This document shows positions 35,527 through 44,214 of a stretch of DNA of 64,000 nt, piece after piece. Below the pieces are notes generated by a model. It saw nothing but the letters and a program-made list of their open reading frames with translations. It had not been told where the DNA came from and made no database searches. Position 1 is the stretch's first letter. Every line of letters begins with the position of its first letter. This stretch comes from Palsa-504 sp963744575 (lineage in GTDB: Bacteria; Actinomycetota; Actinomycetes; Streptosporangiales; Streptosporangiaceae). A program made the translations under genes and the position numbers. The stretch lies in the NCBI GenBank assembly GCA_963744575.1, contig CAVUUF010000025.1:1-64000 (forward strand), read 5' to 3'.

Positions 35527-36102
35527 GTGACGCGAACCAAGCCGACCGAACAGCGCCGTGCCGAACTGCTCGCGGCCGGCCAGACGCTGTTCCTGGCCAG
35601 GGGCATCGCGGCGACCTCGCTGGCGGACATCACCCAGCGCGCCGGGGTCTCCAAGGGCCTGTTCTACCTGTACTTCCGCTCCAAGGAAGACCTGGTGCTC
35701 GCGCTGCAGGAGCAGTTCTCGTACCAGGTCGCCGCGCGGATGCGGGCCGCCGCGGACGTCCAGCCGGACTGGGCGGTCAAGCTCGACGCCTGTGTCCAGG
35801 CCAGCTTCGAGTGCCATCGCGACCTGGACGACCTGCACGAGGTGCTGTTCCACCACGCGCCGCCCGCCCGCCAGGCCGCGTATCCCGGTCACGCCGCGGC
35901 GACCCGGGTGATCGGGGATCTGTTCGCCGCCGGGACGGCAGCGGGCGCGTTCGACGTGGCCGACCCGGAAGCCGCCGCCCTGCTGTGCTACGCGAGCATG
36001 CACGCCTTCGACCAGGGTTTCCGCGGTCTTGACGGCCCGGATGACGCCAGGCTCATCCGGGCCGCGCGGCAACTGTTCCGGCGCGCCGCCGGCCTGGCCT
36101 GA
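35527..36102 (+). CDS. TetR-family transcriptional regulator
   Basis: The 191-residue protein has the TetR N-terminal helix-turn-helix (RRAELLAAGQTLFLARGIAA, then SLADITQRAGVSKGLFYLYF and RSKEDL, residues 10-55) and a ligand-binding C-domain with FHHAPPARQAAYPGH. GTG 35527 follows GGAGAAGGA. The frame is open back to 35302, but that adds a Pro/Arg-rich leader without family support. It faces the MFS remnant, with a palindrome in between, so it probably repressed that exporter; its present target may be only itself. Confidence 0.88.
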   Translation: MTRTKPTEQRRAELLAAGQTLFLARGIAATSLADITQRAGVSKGLFYLYFRSKEDLVLALQEQFSYQVAARMRAAADVQPDWAVKLDACVQASFECHRDLDDLHEVLFHHAPPARQAAYPGHAAATRVIGDLFAAGTAAGAFDVADPEAAALLCYASMHAFDQGFRGLDGPDDARLIRAARQLFRRAAGLA

Positions 36103-36382
36103 GCGCCGGTCCGCGGCCGGGCTACCCCGGGCCTTCCGGCGCGACGGGCCGGCGCCGGCACCGAACCGCCCGCAATAAGACGGCGGCGCGCGCATTCCGG
36201 TCGGCCAGGATGGCCGATCATTACCATTCTGGTTCCGAACACGGGATAATAGGGCGACAGATAGAAACGAATGTGGCTGGCCGGTTCCACCGCCCGTGCC
36301 GGGGTAATGGTGTACGCCAGTACGGATAGGGCTGTGTCCGGGCGGGCTGGGGCGATGATTTCCCGAGGAAGGGGATGGGAGA

Positions 36383-36550
36383 ATGGCGGCGATGAAGCCG
36401 CGGACGGGCGACGGTCCGCTTGAGGTCACCAAGGAGGGGCGTGGCATCGTCATGCGCGTCCCGCTTGAAGGCGGCGGACGGCTGGTTGTCGAGCTAACGG
36501 CTGACGAGGCGGCCAAGCTTGGTGATGCCCTGAAATCCGTGGTTGGCTGA
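36383..36550 (+). CDS. DUF3117 small conserved actinobacterial protein
   Basis: The 55-residue product reads MAAMKPRTGDGPLEVTKEGR, then GIVMRVPLEGGGRLVVELT and ends ALKSVVG. This is near-invariant across actinobacteria (DUF3117; the Mycobacterium Rv1211 type). Its function is unknown, but strong conservation implies an important role. GGGGATGGGAGA lies just ahead. It sits beside the O-methyltransferase and sigE, echoing mycobacterial gene order. Confidence 0.92.
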   Translation: MAAMKPRTGDGPLEVTKEGRGIVMRVPLEGGGRLVVELTADEAAKLGDALKSVVG

Positions 36551-36568
36551 GCCTGACGAGGCCACCGC

Positions 36569-37183
36569 TCAGTCGCTGCGCTTGACCGCGGCCAGCAGGC
36601 CATCTCCTAGCGGCAGCAGCACGGGCACCAGCCGGTCGTCGGCTCGTACGTGGCTGGCCAGGTCAAATGCTCGGTCATCGTCCCCGGCAACCCCGGAAGT
36701 CCCGGCCAGCAGGGCGTTGTTGAAGGCGACCACCCCGCCGGTCCGCAGCAGGCGCAGCGCGGCGGACAGGTAGTCCGGGTAGTCGCGCGGGTCCGCGTCG
36801 CAGAACACCATGTCATAGGCGCCATCGGAGAGCCGCGGCAGCACGTCGTGCGCGCGGCCGAGGATGAGCCGGCACTGGTTCGGCGCGAAGCCCGCCTGGG
36901 CGAAGGCCTTCCTGGCCAGCCGGTGGTATTCGGGTTCGGTGTCCACGCTGGTGAGCGTGGAGCCCGGGCGCATGCCCCGGAGCAGCCAGATACCGGCACT
37001 TCCGCAGCCGGTGCCGATCTCGACCGCGGTCCTGGCCCCCACCGCGCAGGCCAGGAAGCGCAGCGCGGCGCCGACGTCCGGCCGGACCGGTTCGGTGCCG
37101 CCGAGGTGGGCCGCATTGGCCCGGGCGGCGAGCAGCGGCTCGTCCTCGGGCAGGTATTCGGCGGCGTACGCAAGTGGCCCCAT
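36569..37183 (-). CDS. SAM-dependent O-methyltransferase (COMT-like, Rv1220c type)
   Basis: The 204-residue protein has the class-I methyltransferase signature: VEIGTGCGSAGIWLLRGM (SAM-binding loop, about residues 54-71), TSVDTEPEYHRLAR, YDMVFCDADPRDYPDYLSAA (metal/SAM acidic motif) and LRTGGVVAFNNAL. It belongs to the small cation-dependent O-methyltransferase family. It is divergent from sigE, as in mycobacteria; the substrate is unknown. Confidence 0.88.
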   Translation of the reverse strand: MGPLAYAAEYLPEDEPLLAARANAAHLGGTEPVRPDVGAALRFLACAVGARTAVEIGTGCGSAGIWLLRGMRPGSTLTSVDTEPEYHRLARKAFAQAGFAPNQCRLILGRAHDVLPRLSDGAYDMVFCDADPRDYPDYLSAALRLLRTGGVVAFNNALLAGTSGVAGDDDRAFDLASHVRADDRLVPVLLPLGDGLLAAVKRSD

Positions 37184-37215
37184 CTTCAGCAGCCTAGCGC
37201 CAGCGGCGCAGGTCC

Positions 37216-37242
37216 GGGAACTCCGCCGCGGCGGTGGCCGTT
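37216..37242 (+). promoter_or_regulatory. ECF-sigma-like promoter upstream of sigE
   Basis: GGGAAC (37216-37221) and CGTT (37239-37242) are separated by 17 bases and lie about 100 bases before the sigE start. This fits the GGAAC-N16/17-CGTT pattern of ECF group promoters, so sigE may activate itself or be read by a sister ECF factor. Confidence 0.5.
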
Positions 37243-37338
37243 AACCAATGCGATGCGTAACGGGCCCGGGCGGCCCGCCTCGGCCGACGAGTGGCGAGAG
37301 GCGAATCCAACTGGCGTAACGGAAGAATCCAGGGCACG

Positions 37339-38133
37339 ATGGTGACAGGCGCGGCACTTCGACCCGGAGGCGGATTGTTGGAAGAGGCCGGCCGACTCGG
37401 CTCGGGGGGGCCCGGGGGGGTCGTCCCCCCCGGAGCTAGCAGAGCTCCGGCCACGCAACCTCATCCCGAGCGGAACGCTCAGCACGCCCAGTGGGCCCTT
37501 CCCACCTGGGAGGACATCGTCCGCACGCATTCCGCCCGGGTCTACCGGCTTGCCTACCGGCTCACCGGCAATCCGCACGACGCCGAGGACCTGACCCAGG
37601 AGGTTTTCGTCCGGGTGTTCCGGTCGCTGTCCAGCTACACGCCGGGCACGTTCGAGGGCTGGCTGCACCGGATCACCACCAACCTGTTCCTCGACTCGGC
37701 CCGGCGCAGGCAGCGGATCCGGTTCGAGGGGCTGGGCGACGAGATGGCGCACCGGCTAGCGGGTTCCGAGCCCACGCCCGCGCAGGCCTTCGACGACAGC
37801 CACCTGGACGACGACGTGCAGGCCGCGCTCAAGGCGCTGCCGCCGGAGTACCGGGCCGCCGTGGTGCTCTGCGACATCGAGGGCTTCTCCTACGAGGAGA
37901 TCGCGGCCACCCTCGGGGTCAAGCTCGGCACGGTGCGCAGCCGGATTCACCGCGGCCGCGCCCAGTTGCGCTCCGCCCTCGGGCACCGCAGGGCCGCCCC
38001 GGTAAGCCCGGTCGCCATCGCCCCGGGTCCGGCCGGCGACCCGGCCCCCGATCCGGCGGACCACCAGGCCCGCCGGGGCCAGGGGCTGCGGCGGCAGGGC
38101 CTGGCCCGGCTGAAGCGGGCGGGTGAGACATGA
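37339..38133 (+). CDS. sigE: ECF RNA polymerase sigma factor SigE
   Basis: The 264-residue product has region 2 (TWEDIVRTHSARVYRLAYRL, GNPHDAEDLTQEVFVRVFRS, FEGWLHRITTNLFLDSARRR) and region 4 (ALKALPPEYRAAVVLCDIEG, FSYEEIAATLGVKLGTVRSR). A Gly/Pro-rich N-tail and a Pro-rich C-tail are extra. Gene order with an anti-sigma factor, tatB and mrp matches the mycobacterial SigE envelope-stress locus. The start is uncertain: ATG 37339 is used, and a TTG near 37375 has a GGAGG box. ATGA overlap links it to the anti-sigma gene. Confidence 0.9.
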   Translation: MVTGAALRPGGGLLEEAGRLGSGGPGGVVPPGASRAPATQPHPERNAQHAQWALPTWEDIVRTHSARVYRLAYRLTGNPHDAEDLTQEVFVRVFRSLSSYTPGTFEGWLHRITTNLFLDSARRRQRIRFEGLGDEMAHRLAGSEPTPAQAFDDSHLDDDVQAALKALPPEYRAAVVLCDIEGFSYEEIAATLGVKLGTVRSRIHRGRAQLRSALGHRRAAPVSPVAIAPGPAGDPAPDPADHQARRGQGLRRQGLARLKRAGET

Positions 38134-38672
38134 GCCATCTCGGCGACCGGCTGTCCGCCCTGGTCGACGGCGAGCTCACCGGGGCCGAACTCGACCGGGC
38201 CCACGCCCACCTGGCCGGCTGCGAGCAGTGCCGGACCGAAGCGGCCGAGCTCAGGGCGCTCAAGCGGAAGCTGGGCGCGCTGATGGCCGGAGCGCCGGCC
38301 GAAGCGGCGATGACCAGGCGCCTGATCGCGATGACCGGGCCGGGCGGGCCGCTGCCGCCGCGGGGCCGGTTGCTGCGGATCGTGCCCGGTCGCCGTTCCG
38401 GGCCCGGCCCGGCTCCGTCCCGCCCCTTCACTCCGGGCCGGCCAGGTGGCCGGCGTCGCCGTTACCTGGTGCTCGGGACCGTGTCCCTGGTCGTGGGGCT
38501 GGGCACGGCCGCATTCACGGCGGGCGGCGGGCCAGACGCGGCACCCGGGCCCAGGATCACCCCGCCGGTCGAGATGTACAGCGTCGAGCACGCCATCACC
38601 ACCGGTGAGGTGCCGTTCCCCGGCCCCACTGCGCAGTCTTCCGCCCAGCCCTCAGGTACACCGCAGCCGTGA
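38130..38672 (+). CDS. rseA: Zinc-binding transmembrane anti-sigma factor (RseA type)
   Basis: The 180-residue product has the ZAS pattern H27-x3-C31-x2-C34 in HAHLAGCEQC. A basic linker and one hydrophobic segment (about residues 110-130, YLVLGTVSLVVGLGTAAF) follow, then an extracytoplasmic Pro/Ser tail. It should hold SigE at the membrane until stress triggers release. The start overlaps the sigE stop (ATGA) and its stop overlaps the next start (GTGA). Confidence 0.87.
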   Translation: MSHLGDRLSALVDGELTGAELDRAHAHLAGCEQCRTEAAELRALKRKLGALMAGAPAEAAMTRRLIAMTGPGGPLPPRGRLLRIVPGRRSGPGPAPSRPFTPGRPGGRRRRYLVLGTVSLVVGLGTAAFTAGGGPDAAPGPRITPPVEMYSVEHAITTGEVPFPGPTAQSSAQPSGTPQP

Positions 38673-39859
38673 TGCCCCGTTCGGCTCGCTATCACAGGAC
38701 TCGTCACCACCGGCGTGACGGCAGGTCGCCGTGGCTGCTCGCGGCCGCGCTGACGGTGGCCGTGCCGGGTTTGCTGGTCACCGCGTGCAGCGGCCAGCCG
38801 GGCTCGGGCGCGGGCTCGGGCGCGGCGCGTGGTGACGCGGTCGCGGCGGCCGACCGCGCCGTGGCCGCGGGCAAGGTCCCGGTGACCGGGCGGCGGCCCG
38901 CCGGGGCGAAGGCCGTCCGGCTGCTGGCCCAGGCGGCCAGGGCGGCGATCGCCACCTCCTACCAGGGCGAGGAGGTCGTCACCCGGTGGAGTGACGGCAG
39001 CGGGAGCGTGCTCGTCTCGAACATCTGGCATGTCAGCGGGGGGCAGACGATCACCCAGACCCTCGACGCCGGGGTCTCGCTCCGCAGCCAGCCGTACCTG
39101 TCCTCCGACACTGACGGCCAGGCGCCCGAGGGCGTCCTCGGGGTCACCGTCCCGCTCGTGCAACTGCTCGAGACGCACTACCTGATGGCGTACGCGGGGG
39201 CGGGCTCGGCGGACGACCGGACGGCCCAGGTGGTGGAGGCCCGGCGATCCGACGGCAGCCTCGCCGCGAGGTTCTGGCTCGATGACGCGACCAAGCTGCC
39301 GCTCGAGCGGGAGGTTTTCGACTCGGCCGCCCACGTGATCAGCCAGGACGTGTTCATCGACGTCAAGTTCGCCAGCCAGGGGCAGGCGCCGGCCGCGGCC
39401 GCGTCGGCCGCGCCCGGCCCGTGGACCGATCTGTTGTCGCACGCCCAGCTGCTCACCCTGCGGGCCCATGGCTGGCTGGTGCCGCTCGCGCTACCCGGTG
39501 GCCTGTCGCTGTTCACCGGGGCGCAGACGGAGGCGAGTACCGGTACCGTGCTCGACCTCGGCTACTCCGACGGCCTGGCCGTGGTGTCGGTGTTCGAGCA
39601 GCGCGGCAACCTGGCGGCCGAGCTGGCCGGCTGGCGGAAAACCACGGTGGACGGCCACGTGGTATTCGTCGCGGAGCCGGATCAGCGCTCCATGACCTGG
39701 GCCAGCCGGGGCATGGTGTACACGGTGATGGCGGACGCGCCGGCCCAGACCGTCGACGCGGTGGTCGGCGTGCTGCCGCACGACGGGCCGGCCGGGTTCT
39801 GGAAACGGATGTCCCGGGGCCTGGTCCGGCTGGCGTCCTGGGCCAACCCGTTCCATTGA
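38669..39859 (+). CDS. RseB/MucB-like lipoprotein
   Basis: The product of 395-396 residues (GTG 38669 or ATG 38672) has a lipoprotein signal (SPWLLAAALTVAVPGLLVTAC). The mature region has AARAAIATSYQGEEVVTRWS and SVLVSNIWHVSGGQTITQTL, resembling the lipocalin-like first domain of RseB/MucB. The second half (WTDLLSHAQLLTLRAHGWLV) resembles the second domain. RseB-type proteins bind anti-sigma factors and sense lipoproteins or LPS in proteobacteria. Its position in an overlapping sigE-rseA-this operon supports the role; the fold call is by pattern only. Confidence 0.65.
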   Translation: MMPRSARYHRTRHHRRDGRSPWLLAAALTVAVPGLLVTACSGQPGSGAGSGAARGDAVAAADRAVAAGKVPVTGRRPAGAKAVRLLAQAARAAIATSYQGEEVVTRWSDGSGSVLVSNIWHVSGGQTITQTLDAGVSLRSQPYLSSDTDGQAPEGVLGVTVPLVQLLETHYLMAYAGAGSADDRTAQVVEARRSDGSLAARFWLDDATKLPLEREVFDSAAHVISQDVFIDVKFASQGQAPAAAASAAPGPWTDLLSHAQLLTLRAHGWLVPLALPGGLSLFTGAQTEASTGTVLDLGYSDGLAVVSVFEQRGNLAAELAGWRKTTVDGHVVFVAEPDQRSMTWASRGMVYTVMADAPAQTVDAVVGVLPHDGPAGFWKRMSRGLVRLASWANPFH

Positions 39860-39963
39860 CCAGGGAACGTCCCGGGTCGGCCCGTCACGGGAGCGGCCAA
39901 CACGGTTTAGAGTGGACCTGCGGGCCCTACGCAGAGCCCGGAGCCCGGAGAAAGAGCAGAGCG

Positions 39964-40317
39964 GTGTTCGACCTGTCCATTCCCAAGCTGCTGGTCCTCG
40001 CGGTGATCGCGCTTATCGTCTTCGGGCCGAACGAGCTGCCCAAGATCGCCTCCCAGGCCGGACGCGCGCTGCGTGACCTGCGCAAGATCGCCGAGGGCGC
40101 GAAGGACGACCTGCGGGAAGGGCTGGGCCCGGAGTTCGCCGAATTCGAGCTCGAGGACCTGAACCCCAAGCGGTTCGTGCAGAAGCACTTCCTCGACGAC
40201 CTCAACGGGGACTCGGCGGCCCAGGCGGGCGCGGCGTCGCCGCAGCAGGCCCGGGCGAACGGCGCCACGCTGCTCGCCCCGGGCGAGCGCCCGCCCTTCG
40301 ACCCCGACGCGACCTGA
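39964..40317 (+). CDS. tatB: Twin-arginine translocase subunit TatB
   Basis: The 117-residue protein has the Tat A/B pattern: one N-terminal helix (LLVLAVIALIVFGPNELPKI, with the hinge F-G-P) and then an amphipathic helix (GRALRDLRKIAEGAKDDLRE). The acidic FELEDLNPKRFVQKHFLDDL follows, more like TatB than TatA. It works with TatC to dock folded, twin-Arg substrates. GTG 39964 follows GGAGA. It is convergent with mrp (9-base gap). sigE-tatB linkage matches mycobacteria. Confidence 0.9.
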   Translation: MFDLSIPKLLVLAVIALIVFGPNELPKIASQAGRALRDLRKIAEGAKDDLREGLGPEFAEFELEDLNPKRFVQKHFLDDLNGDSAAQAGAASPQQARANGATLLAPGERPPFDPDAT

Positions 40318-40326
40318 CCCGGGCTG

Positions 40327-41496
40327 CTAGCGCGGCGTCAGGCCGAGATGACGTCCGGCCAGGCCACGGCCGCGGGCGCCCAGCTCGTCGGCGATCTTCC
40401 GCAGCGCCAGGCCGGCCGCCGAGTCGGGGTCGCTGAGCACCAGCGGCATACCCGAGTCGCCGCCTTCGCGCAGCCTGATGTCCAGCGGGACCTGCCCGAG
40501 CAGCGGCACCTGGGTGCCGCCGAGCCGGCTGAGCGCGGCCGCGACCGTGGCCCCGCCGCCCGAGCCGAACACCTCGGTCTGCTCCCCGCAGTGCGCGCAG
40601 ACCAGGTACGACATGTTCTCGATGATCCCGGCGACGCGCTGGTGGGTCTGCGAGGCGATGGCCCCGGCCCGTTCGGCCACTTCGGCCGCGGCCAGCTGCG
40701 GGGTAGTCACGACGAGCAGCTCGGCCGCCGGGAGCATCTGGGCCACCGAGATGGCCACGTCGCCGGTGCCGGGCGGCAGGTCGAGGAGCAGCACGTCCAG
40801 GTCTCCCCAGAACACGTCGGCGAGGAACTGCTGCAGCGCCCGGTGCAGCATCGGCCCGCGCCAGACCACCGGCGTGTTGCCCTTGGTGAACATGCCGATG
40901 GAGATGACCTTCACGTCGTGCGCGGACGGCGGCATGATCATGTTCTCGACCGGGGTGGGCCGTCCGGTGACGCCCAGCATCCGCGGCACCGAGTGGCCGT
41001 AGATGTCGGCGTCCACCACGCCCACCTTCTGGCCGGCGGCGGCCAGCGCCGCGGCGAGGTTCACCGTTACCGAGGACTTGCCGACCCCGCCCTTGCCGCT
41101 GGCCACGGCGTACACCCGGGTCAGCGAGGACGGCTGGGCGAACGGGATCTGCGGTTCCGGCCGGCCGCCGCGCAGCTGGGTCTGCAGCGCCCGGCGCTGC
41201 TCGTCGCTCATCACGTCGAGCTGCACCCGGACGGAGGCCACGCCGGGCAGCCGGCTGACCGCCGCGGTGACCTCCCGGGTGATGGTGTCCCGCAGCGGGC
41301 ATCCCGCCACGGTCAGCCACACCTCGACCAGCACCGCCCCGTCGGCCGCGATGTCGATGTTCTTGACCATGCCGAGTTCGGTGATGGGACGCCGGATCTC
41401 GGGGTCGAGCACGCCGTCAAGCGCCTTGGTCAGCTGCTGGGCGCTGGGCGGCCCCTGGGGTGGGCCCGGGGGGCCGAACGCGGTCGCGGAACTCAT
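40327..41496 (-). CDS. mrp: Mrp/ApbC-type iron-sulfur cluster carrier ATPase
   Basis: The 389-residue protein has an N-terminal MIP18 (DUF59) domain (ALDGVLDPEIRRPITELGMV). The deviant Walker A is VASGKGGVGKSSVTVNLAAA (about residues 130-149). Switch-like VVDADIYGHSVPRMLG, LLDLPPGTGDV, and ENMSYLVCAHCGEQ with the CxxC cluster-binding site follow. It carries and transfers iron-sulfur clusters. The N-terminus is Pro/Gln-rich. Confidence 0.95.
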   Translation of the reverse strand: MSSATAFGPPGPPQGPPSAQQLTKALDGVLDPEIRRPITELGMVKNIDIAADGAVLVEVWLTVAGCPLRDTITREVTAAVSRLPGVASVRVQLDVMSDEQRRALQTQLRGGRPEPQIPFAQPSSLTRVYAVASGKGGVGKSSVTVNLAAALAAAGQKVGVVDADIYGHSVPRMLGVTGRPTPVENMIMPPSAHDVKVISIGMFTKGNTPVVWRGPMLHRALQQFLADVFWGDLDVLLLDLPPGTGDVAISVAQMLPAAELLVVTTPQLAAAEVAERAGAIASQTHQRVAGIIENMSYLVCAHCGEQTEVFGSGGGATVAAALSRLGGTQVPLLGQVPLDIRLREGGDSGMPLVLSDPDSAAGLALRKIADELGARGRGLAGRHLGLTPR

Positions 41497-41560
41497 GAAC
41501 TCATGCTACCCACGCCCGATCAGGCCGATGATCCCGAAGCCGCTCGCCACGCTCACCCCG

Positions 41561-42022
41561 TTAAGGCCCCAGCACGCCCCAGTCGGTTAGAGCCTCGATC
41601 AGGCCCTCGGTAATCTCGAGGGAATCCAGTTCGGCGGGCGCCACCCAGCGCACGTCCGCGGCGTCGTCGCCGGGCCGCGGCGTCCCGCCGGTGACGGTGG
41701 CCGCGTAGTCCCTGATGTCGATGACGGCGCCGTCGAGCCCGGGCCGCTGCACCCGGCCGAGCAGGCGCCCGGCCTCGACGGTCAGGCTCGTCTCCTCGAG
41801 CATCTCCCGGACCAGCGCCTCGGCATCGGTCTCACCTGGCTCGACGCGGCCGCCGGGGATGGACCAGAGCCCGGCGCCCGGCTCGTGCCCGCGCCTGATC
41901 ATCAGCAGCCGCCCTCGCGCGTCCGTCACGACGGCACCCACGCAGGGGATCACCGAGCCGGGCACGCCGATAAGTATCCGTCGTGCCGCCGAAGGCAGGC
42001 AAGCAGCGGTACGGACCGGCAT
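41561..42022 (-). CDS. NUDIX hydrolase
   Basis: The 153-residue product has the Nudix box G-x5-E-x7-REMLEETSL: GGRVEPGETDAEALVREMLE at about residues 56-75, followed by ETSL. WSIPGGRV and VRWVAPAELDSLE are in the usual places. These enzymes cleave nucleoside diphosphate derivatives; the substrate is unknown. An internal GTG near 41965 may be the real start because the first 19 residues have little family support. It is transcribed toward mrp. Confidence 0.85.
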   Translation of the reverse strand: MPVRTAACLPSAARRILIGVPGSVIPCVGAVVTDARGRLLMIRRGHEPGAGLWSIPGGRVEPGETDAEALVREMLEETSLTVEAGRLLGRVQRPGLDGAVIDIRDYAATVTGGTPRPGDDAADVRWVAPAELDSLEITEGLIEALTDWGVLGP

Positions 42023-42097
42023 GTTCCGGCGGTAAACCGGGTAAGACCGCTCCCGTCAACCGTCGTCGGCACCATCTTCCGGCACCCTGGGGAAGGC

Positions 42098-42760
42098 GTG
42101 AGTCAGGATAGTCACCGGCACGCGCCCGCGGCCTGCCCCCGCTGCGGCCGAACCGTCCAGAAACCCACCGCGTGGTCCAGCGCCTGGCGCTGTGACTGGC
42201 ACGGCGAGGTCCATCCGCTGCTGCCCACGTTCAGCCCGTCCCGGGAGGGCCTGGACGGGCTGCTGCACCAGTTCAAGCTGGGCACCGCGGGCGTCCCGGC
42301 CTGGCTGCCCTGGCCGCTTCCGGTCGGCTGGCTGGTCGCCGGGTTCGTCGGCGCGGGCGACGAACGCAGCGGGGTCCGCGCCTGCGCGGTGGCCCTGGCC
42401 GGCCCGAACCCGCTCGGCGGCGGCCCCGCGGACATGGTGGTGGTGGCCGAGGAACCAGGCGTCGGCCTCGGCGCGGCGCTGGCCGGCCTGGACAGCGTGG
42501 ACCCGGGGGCGGGCTTCGCCTCCGCGCCCGCCGTCGCCACCGCCCGCTTCGGAAATCATGATTTCCCGCTCTGGGCGGTGGACTCGCCGGACCGCGCGGT
42601 GTTCGCCGGCGAGGTGAAGGGCCTGTGGCTGTGGATCGTGCTCTGGCCGGACACCGCGGGGGCACTGCTCATCGAGCCGATCGCGCTGCGTGACCTGCGG
42701 GATCCCGGCCAGGACCTGGACCCGCCCTTCGGGGCCGCCTCGCCGCGCCTGCCCGCCTGA
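42098..42760 (+). CDS. DUF6758-type conserved actinobacterial protein
   Basis: From GTG 42098 (GGGGAAGG ahead) the 220-residue product begins with a zinc-binding look: APAACPRCGRTVQKPTAWSS, then WRCDWHGEVHPL (CxxC and C-x-W-H). The body has VPAWLPWPLPVGWLVAGFVG, PLGGGPADMVVVAEEPGVGL and VFAGEVKGLWLWIVLWP, a pattern shared with Streptomyces DUF6758 proteins. Function unknown. It is followed two bases later by the PHP gene, so a shared transcript is likely. Confidence 0.8.
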   Translation: MSQDSHRHAPAACPRCGRTVQKPTAWSSAWRCDWHGEVHPLLPTFSPSREGLDGLLHQFKLGTAGVPAWLPWPLPVGWLVAGFVGAGDERSGVRACAVALAGPNPLGGGPADMVVVAEEPGVGLGAALAGLDSVDPGAGFASAPAVATARFGNHDFPLWAVDSPDRAVFAGEVKGLWLWIVLWPDTAGALLIEPIALRDLRDPGQDLDPPFGAASPRLPA

Positions 42761-42762
42761 CG

Positions 42763-43599
42763 ATGCGGGCTGACCTGCACGTGCACAGCAGCGCCTCGGA
42801 CGGGACGGATCCGCCCGCCGAGGTGATGCGCCGTGCGGCGCAGGCCGGCCTGGACGTGGTGGCGCTGACCGACCACGACACCGTGGCCGGCCACGCCGAG
42901 GCGCGCCGGGCACTGCTCTCCTTGGGCGGCCCGGTGACCCTGCTGCCCGGCATGGAACTGTCTGGCCAGCTCAATGGTCACAGCCTGCACATGCTGGCCT
43001 ACCTGTTCGACCCGGATCACCCGGACCTGGCCGCCGAACTGGTCCGGATCACCGGCGACCGCGTGCTGCGCGCCCAGGCCATGGTGCGCCGCCTGGCCGA
43101 ACTCGGCGTGAACATCGGCTGGGAGCAGGTCGCGGCCATCGCCGGGGACGCCGTGGTCGGCCGCCCGCACATCGCCCGCGCCATGGTGGCCAGCGGCGCC
43201 GTCGCCGCCCCGCGCGAGGCCTTCACCCGCGACTGGATCGGCGACGGCGGCCGGGCCTACGTCGGCCGCTACGCGCTCGACCCGGTCCGCGCGATCGGCC
43301 TGGTCCGCGACGCGGGCGGCGTCACCGTGCTGGCCCACCCGCGGTCCGGTCCGCCGGTGCCGGACGAGCAGATCGGCCGGCTGGCCGCCGCAGGCCTGGC
43401 CGGCCTGGAGGTCTTCCATCCCGACCAGGATGATGCCGAACGAGCGGGGCTGCTTGCCCTGGCCCGCGATCTCGGCTTGGTGGCGACGGGCGGCAGTGAC
43501 GACCACGGCCGCCTGACCGGTCACCGCATCGGCTGCGAAGCGACCCCCGCCGCCGCCTACCGCGCCCTGCTCTCCCGCGTTCCGGGGTATCGTGCCTAA
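42763..43599 (+). CDS. PHP-domain phosphoesterase
   Basis: The 278-residue protein begins MRADLHVHSSASDGTDPPAE, with the first HxH of the PHP metal site. ALTDHDTVAGHAEAR, LLPGMELSG, GRPHIARAMV, VTVLAHPRSG and GGSDDHGRLTGHRIG follow, giving the trinuclear site. Relatives include RNase AM/TrpH-type 5'-3' phosphoesterases of nucleotides. Its TAA is directly followed by the next ATG. Confidence 0.9.
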   Translation: MRADLHVHSSASDGTDPPAEVMRRAAQAGLDVVALTDHDTVAGHAEARRALLSLGGPVTLLPGMELSGQLNGHSLHMLAYLFDPDHPDLAAELVRITGDRVLRAQAMVRRLAELGVNIGWEQVAAIAGDAVVGRPHIARAMVASGAVAAPREAFTRDWIGDGGRAYVGRYALDPVRAIGLVRDAGGVTVLAHPRSGPPVPDEQIGRLAAAGLAGLEVFHPDQDDAERAGLLALARDLGLVATGGSDDHGRLTGHRIGCEATPAAAYRALLSRVPGYRA

Positions 43600-44070
43600 A
43601 TGGGCCTGTCATCGTCGAAAGCCGAGGACGTCCGCCGCGCCTACCACGAGGACCTGGACGCCGGGCAGCGGGCCGCCCTGCTCAGCTGGCTCGCGTTCAC
43701 CGTCACGTTCGGCGTGGTCCGGGGCATCACCTACAGCATCAAGGCCGGCCGCGGCCCGTTCGGCAACCTCAGCGTCGGCGGCGAGCACCTGCACCACTAC
43801 ATGTGGGGAATCGGCCTGGTCGCCGGCGTCGGCGGCGTCGCAGTCCACGGCGAGGATAAGCATCGCAGGCATCCGGGCGTGGCGATCAGCTACGGCACCG
43901 GGCTCGCCTTGATCGTGGACGAGTTCGCCCTGCTCCTGGACCTGAGGGATGTCTACTGGGCCAGGCAGGGCCGGATCTCCGTCGACCTGGGCGTCGGCGG
44001 CAGCGCGCTGGCCGGCACCTACTTCGCCGCGCAGCCCCTGCTCAAGGCGCTGCGCCGACGGCGCGGGTAA
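43600..44070 (+). CDS. Conserved integral membrane protein, unknown function
   Basis: The 156-residue product has a soluble start, then four hydrophobic segments (LLSWLAFTVTFGVVRGI; HHYMWGIGLVAGVGGVA; GVAISYGTGLALIVDEFALL; LGVGGSALAGTYFAAQPLL). A striking HLHHY motif and an acidic DEFALLLDLRDVYWARQGR loop lie between them, a set of residues that could bind metal. I do not recognise a named family. It abuts the PHP gene with no gap. Confidence 0.75.
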   Translation: MGLSSSKAEDVRRAYHEDLDAGQRAALLSWLAFTVTFGVVRGITYSIKAGRGPFGNLSVGGEHLHHYMWGIGLVAGVGGVAVHGEDKHRRHPGVAISYGTGLALIVDEFALLLDLRDVYWARQGRISVDLGVGGSALAGTYFAAQPLLKALRRRRG

Positions 44071-44214
44071 CGGTCACCCGCACGCCCAGCGGACGACAGG
44101 GTGGCCGTGGTAAGAAGGGGCGATGACCGCTCGGATCGATCAGTTCACGCCGGGGAATGGCGAGGTCAACGTCTGGATCGATGCCTGGGTCTCGGCCGGG
44201 CCCGTCCCGACCTG

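Noticed and set aside
42056..42913. Minus-strand frame opposite the DUF6758 and PHP genes
   Set aside because: Antisense shadow over two well-supported coding regions.
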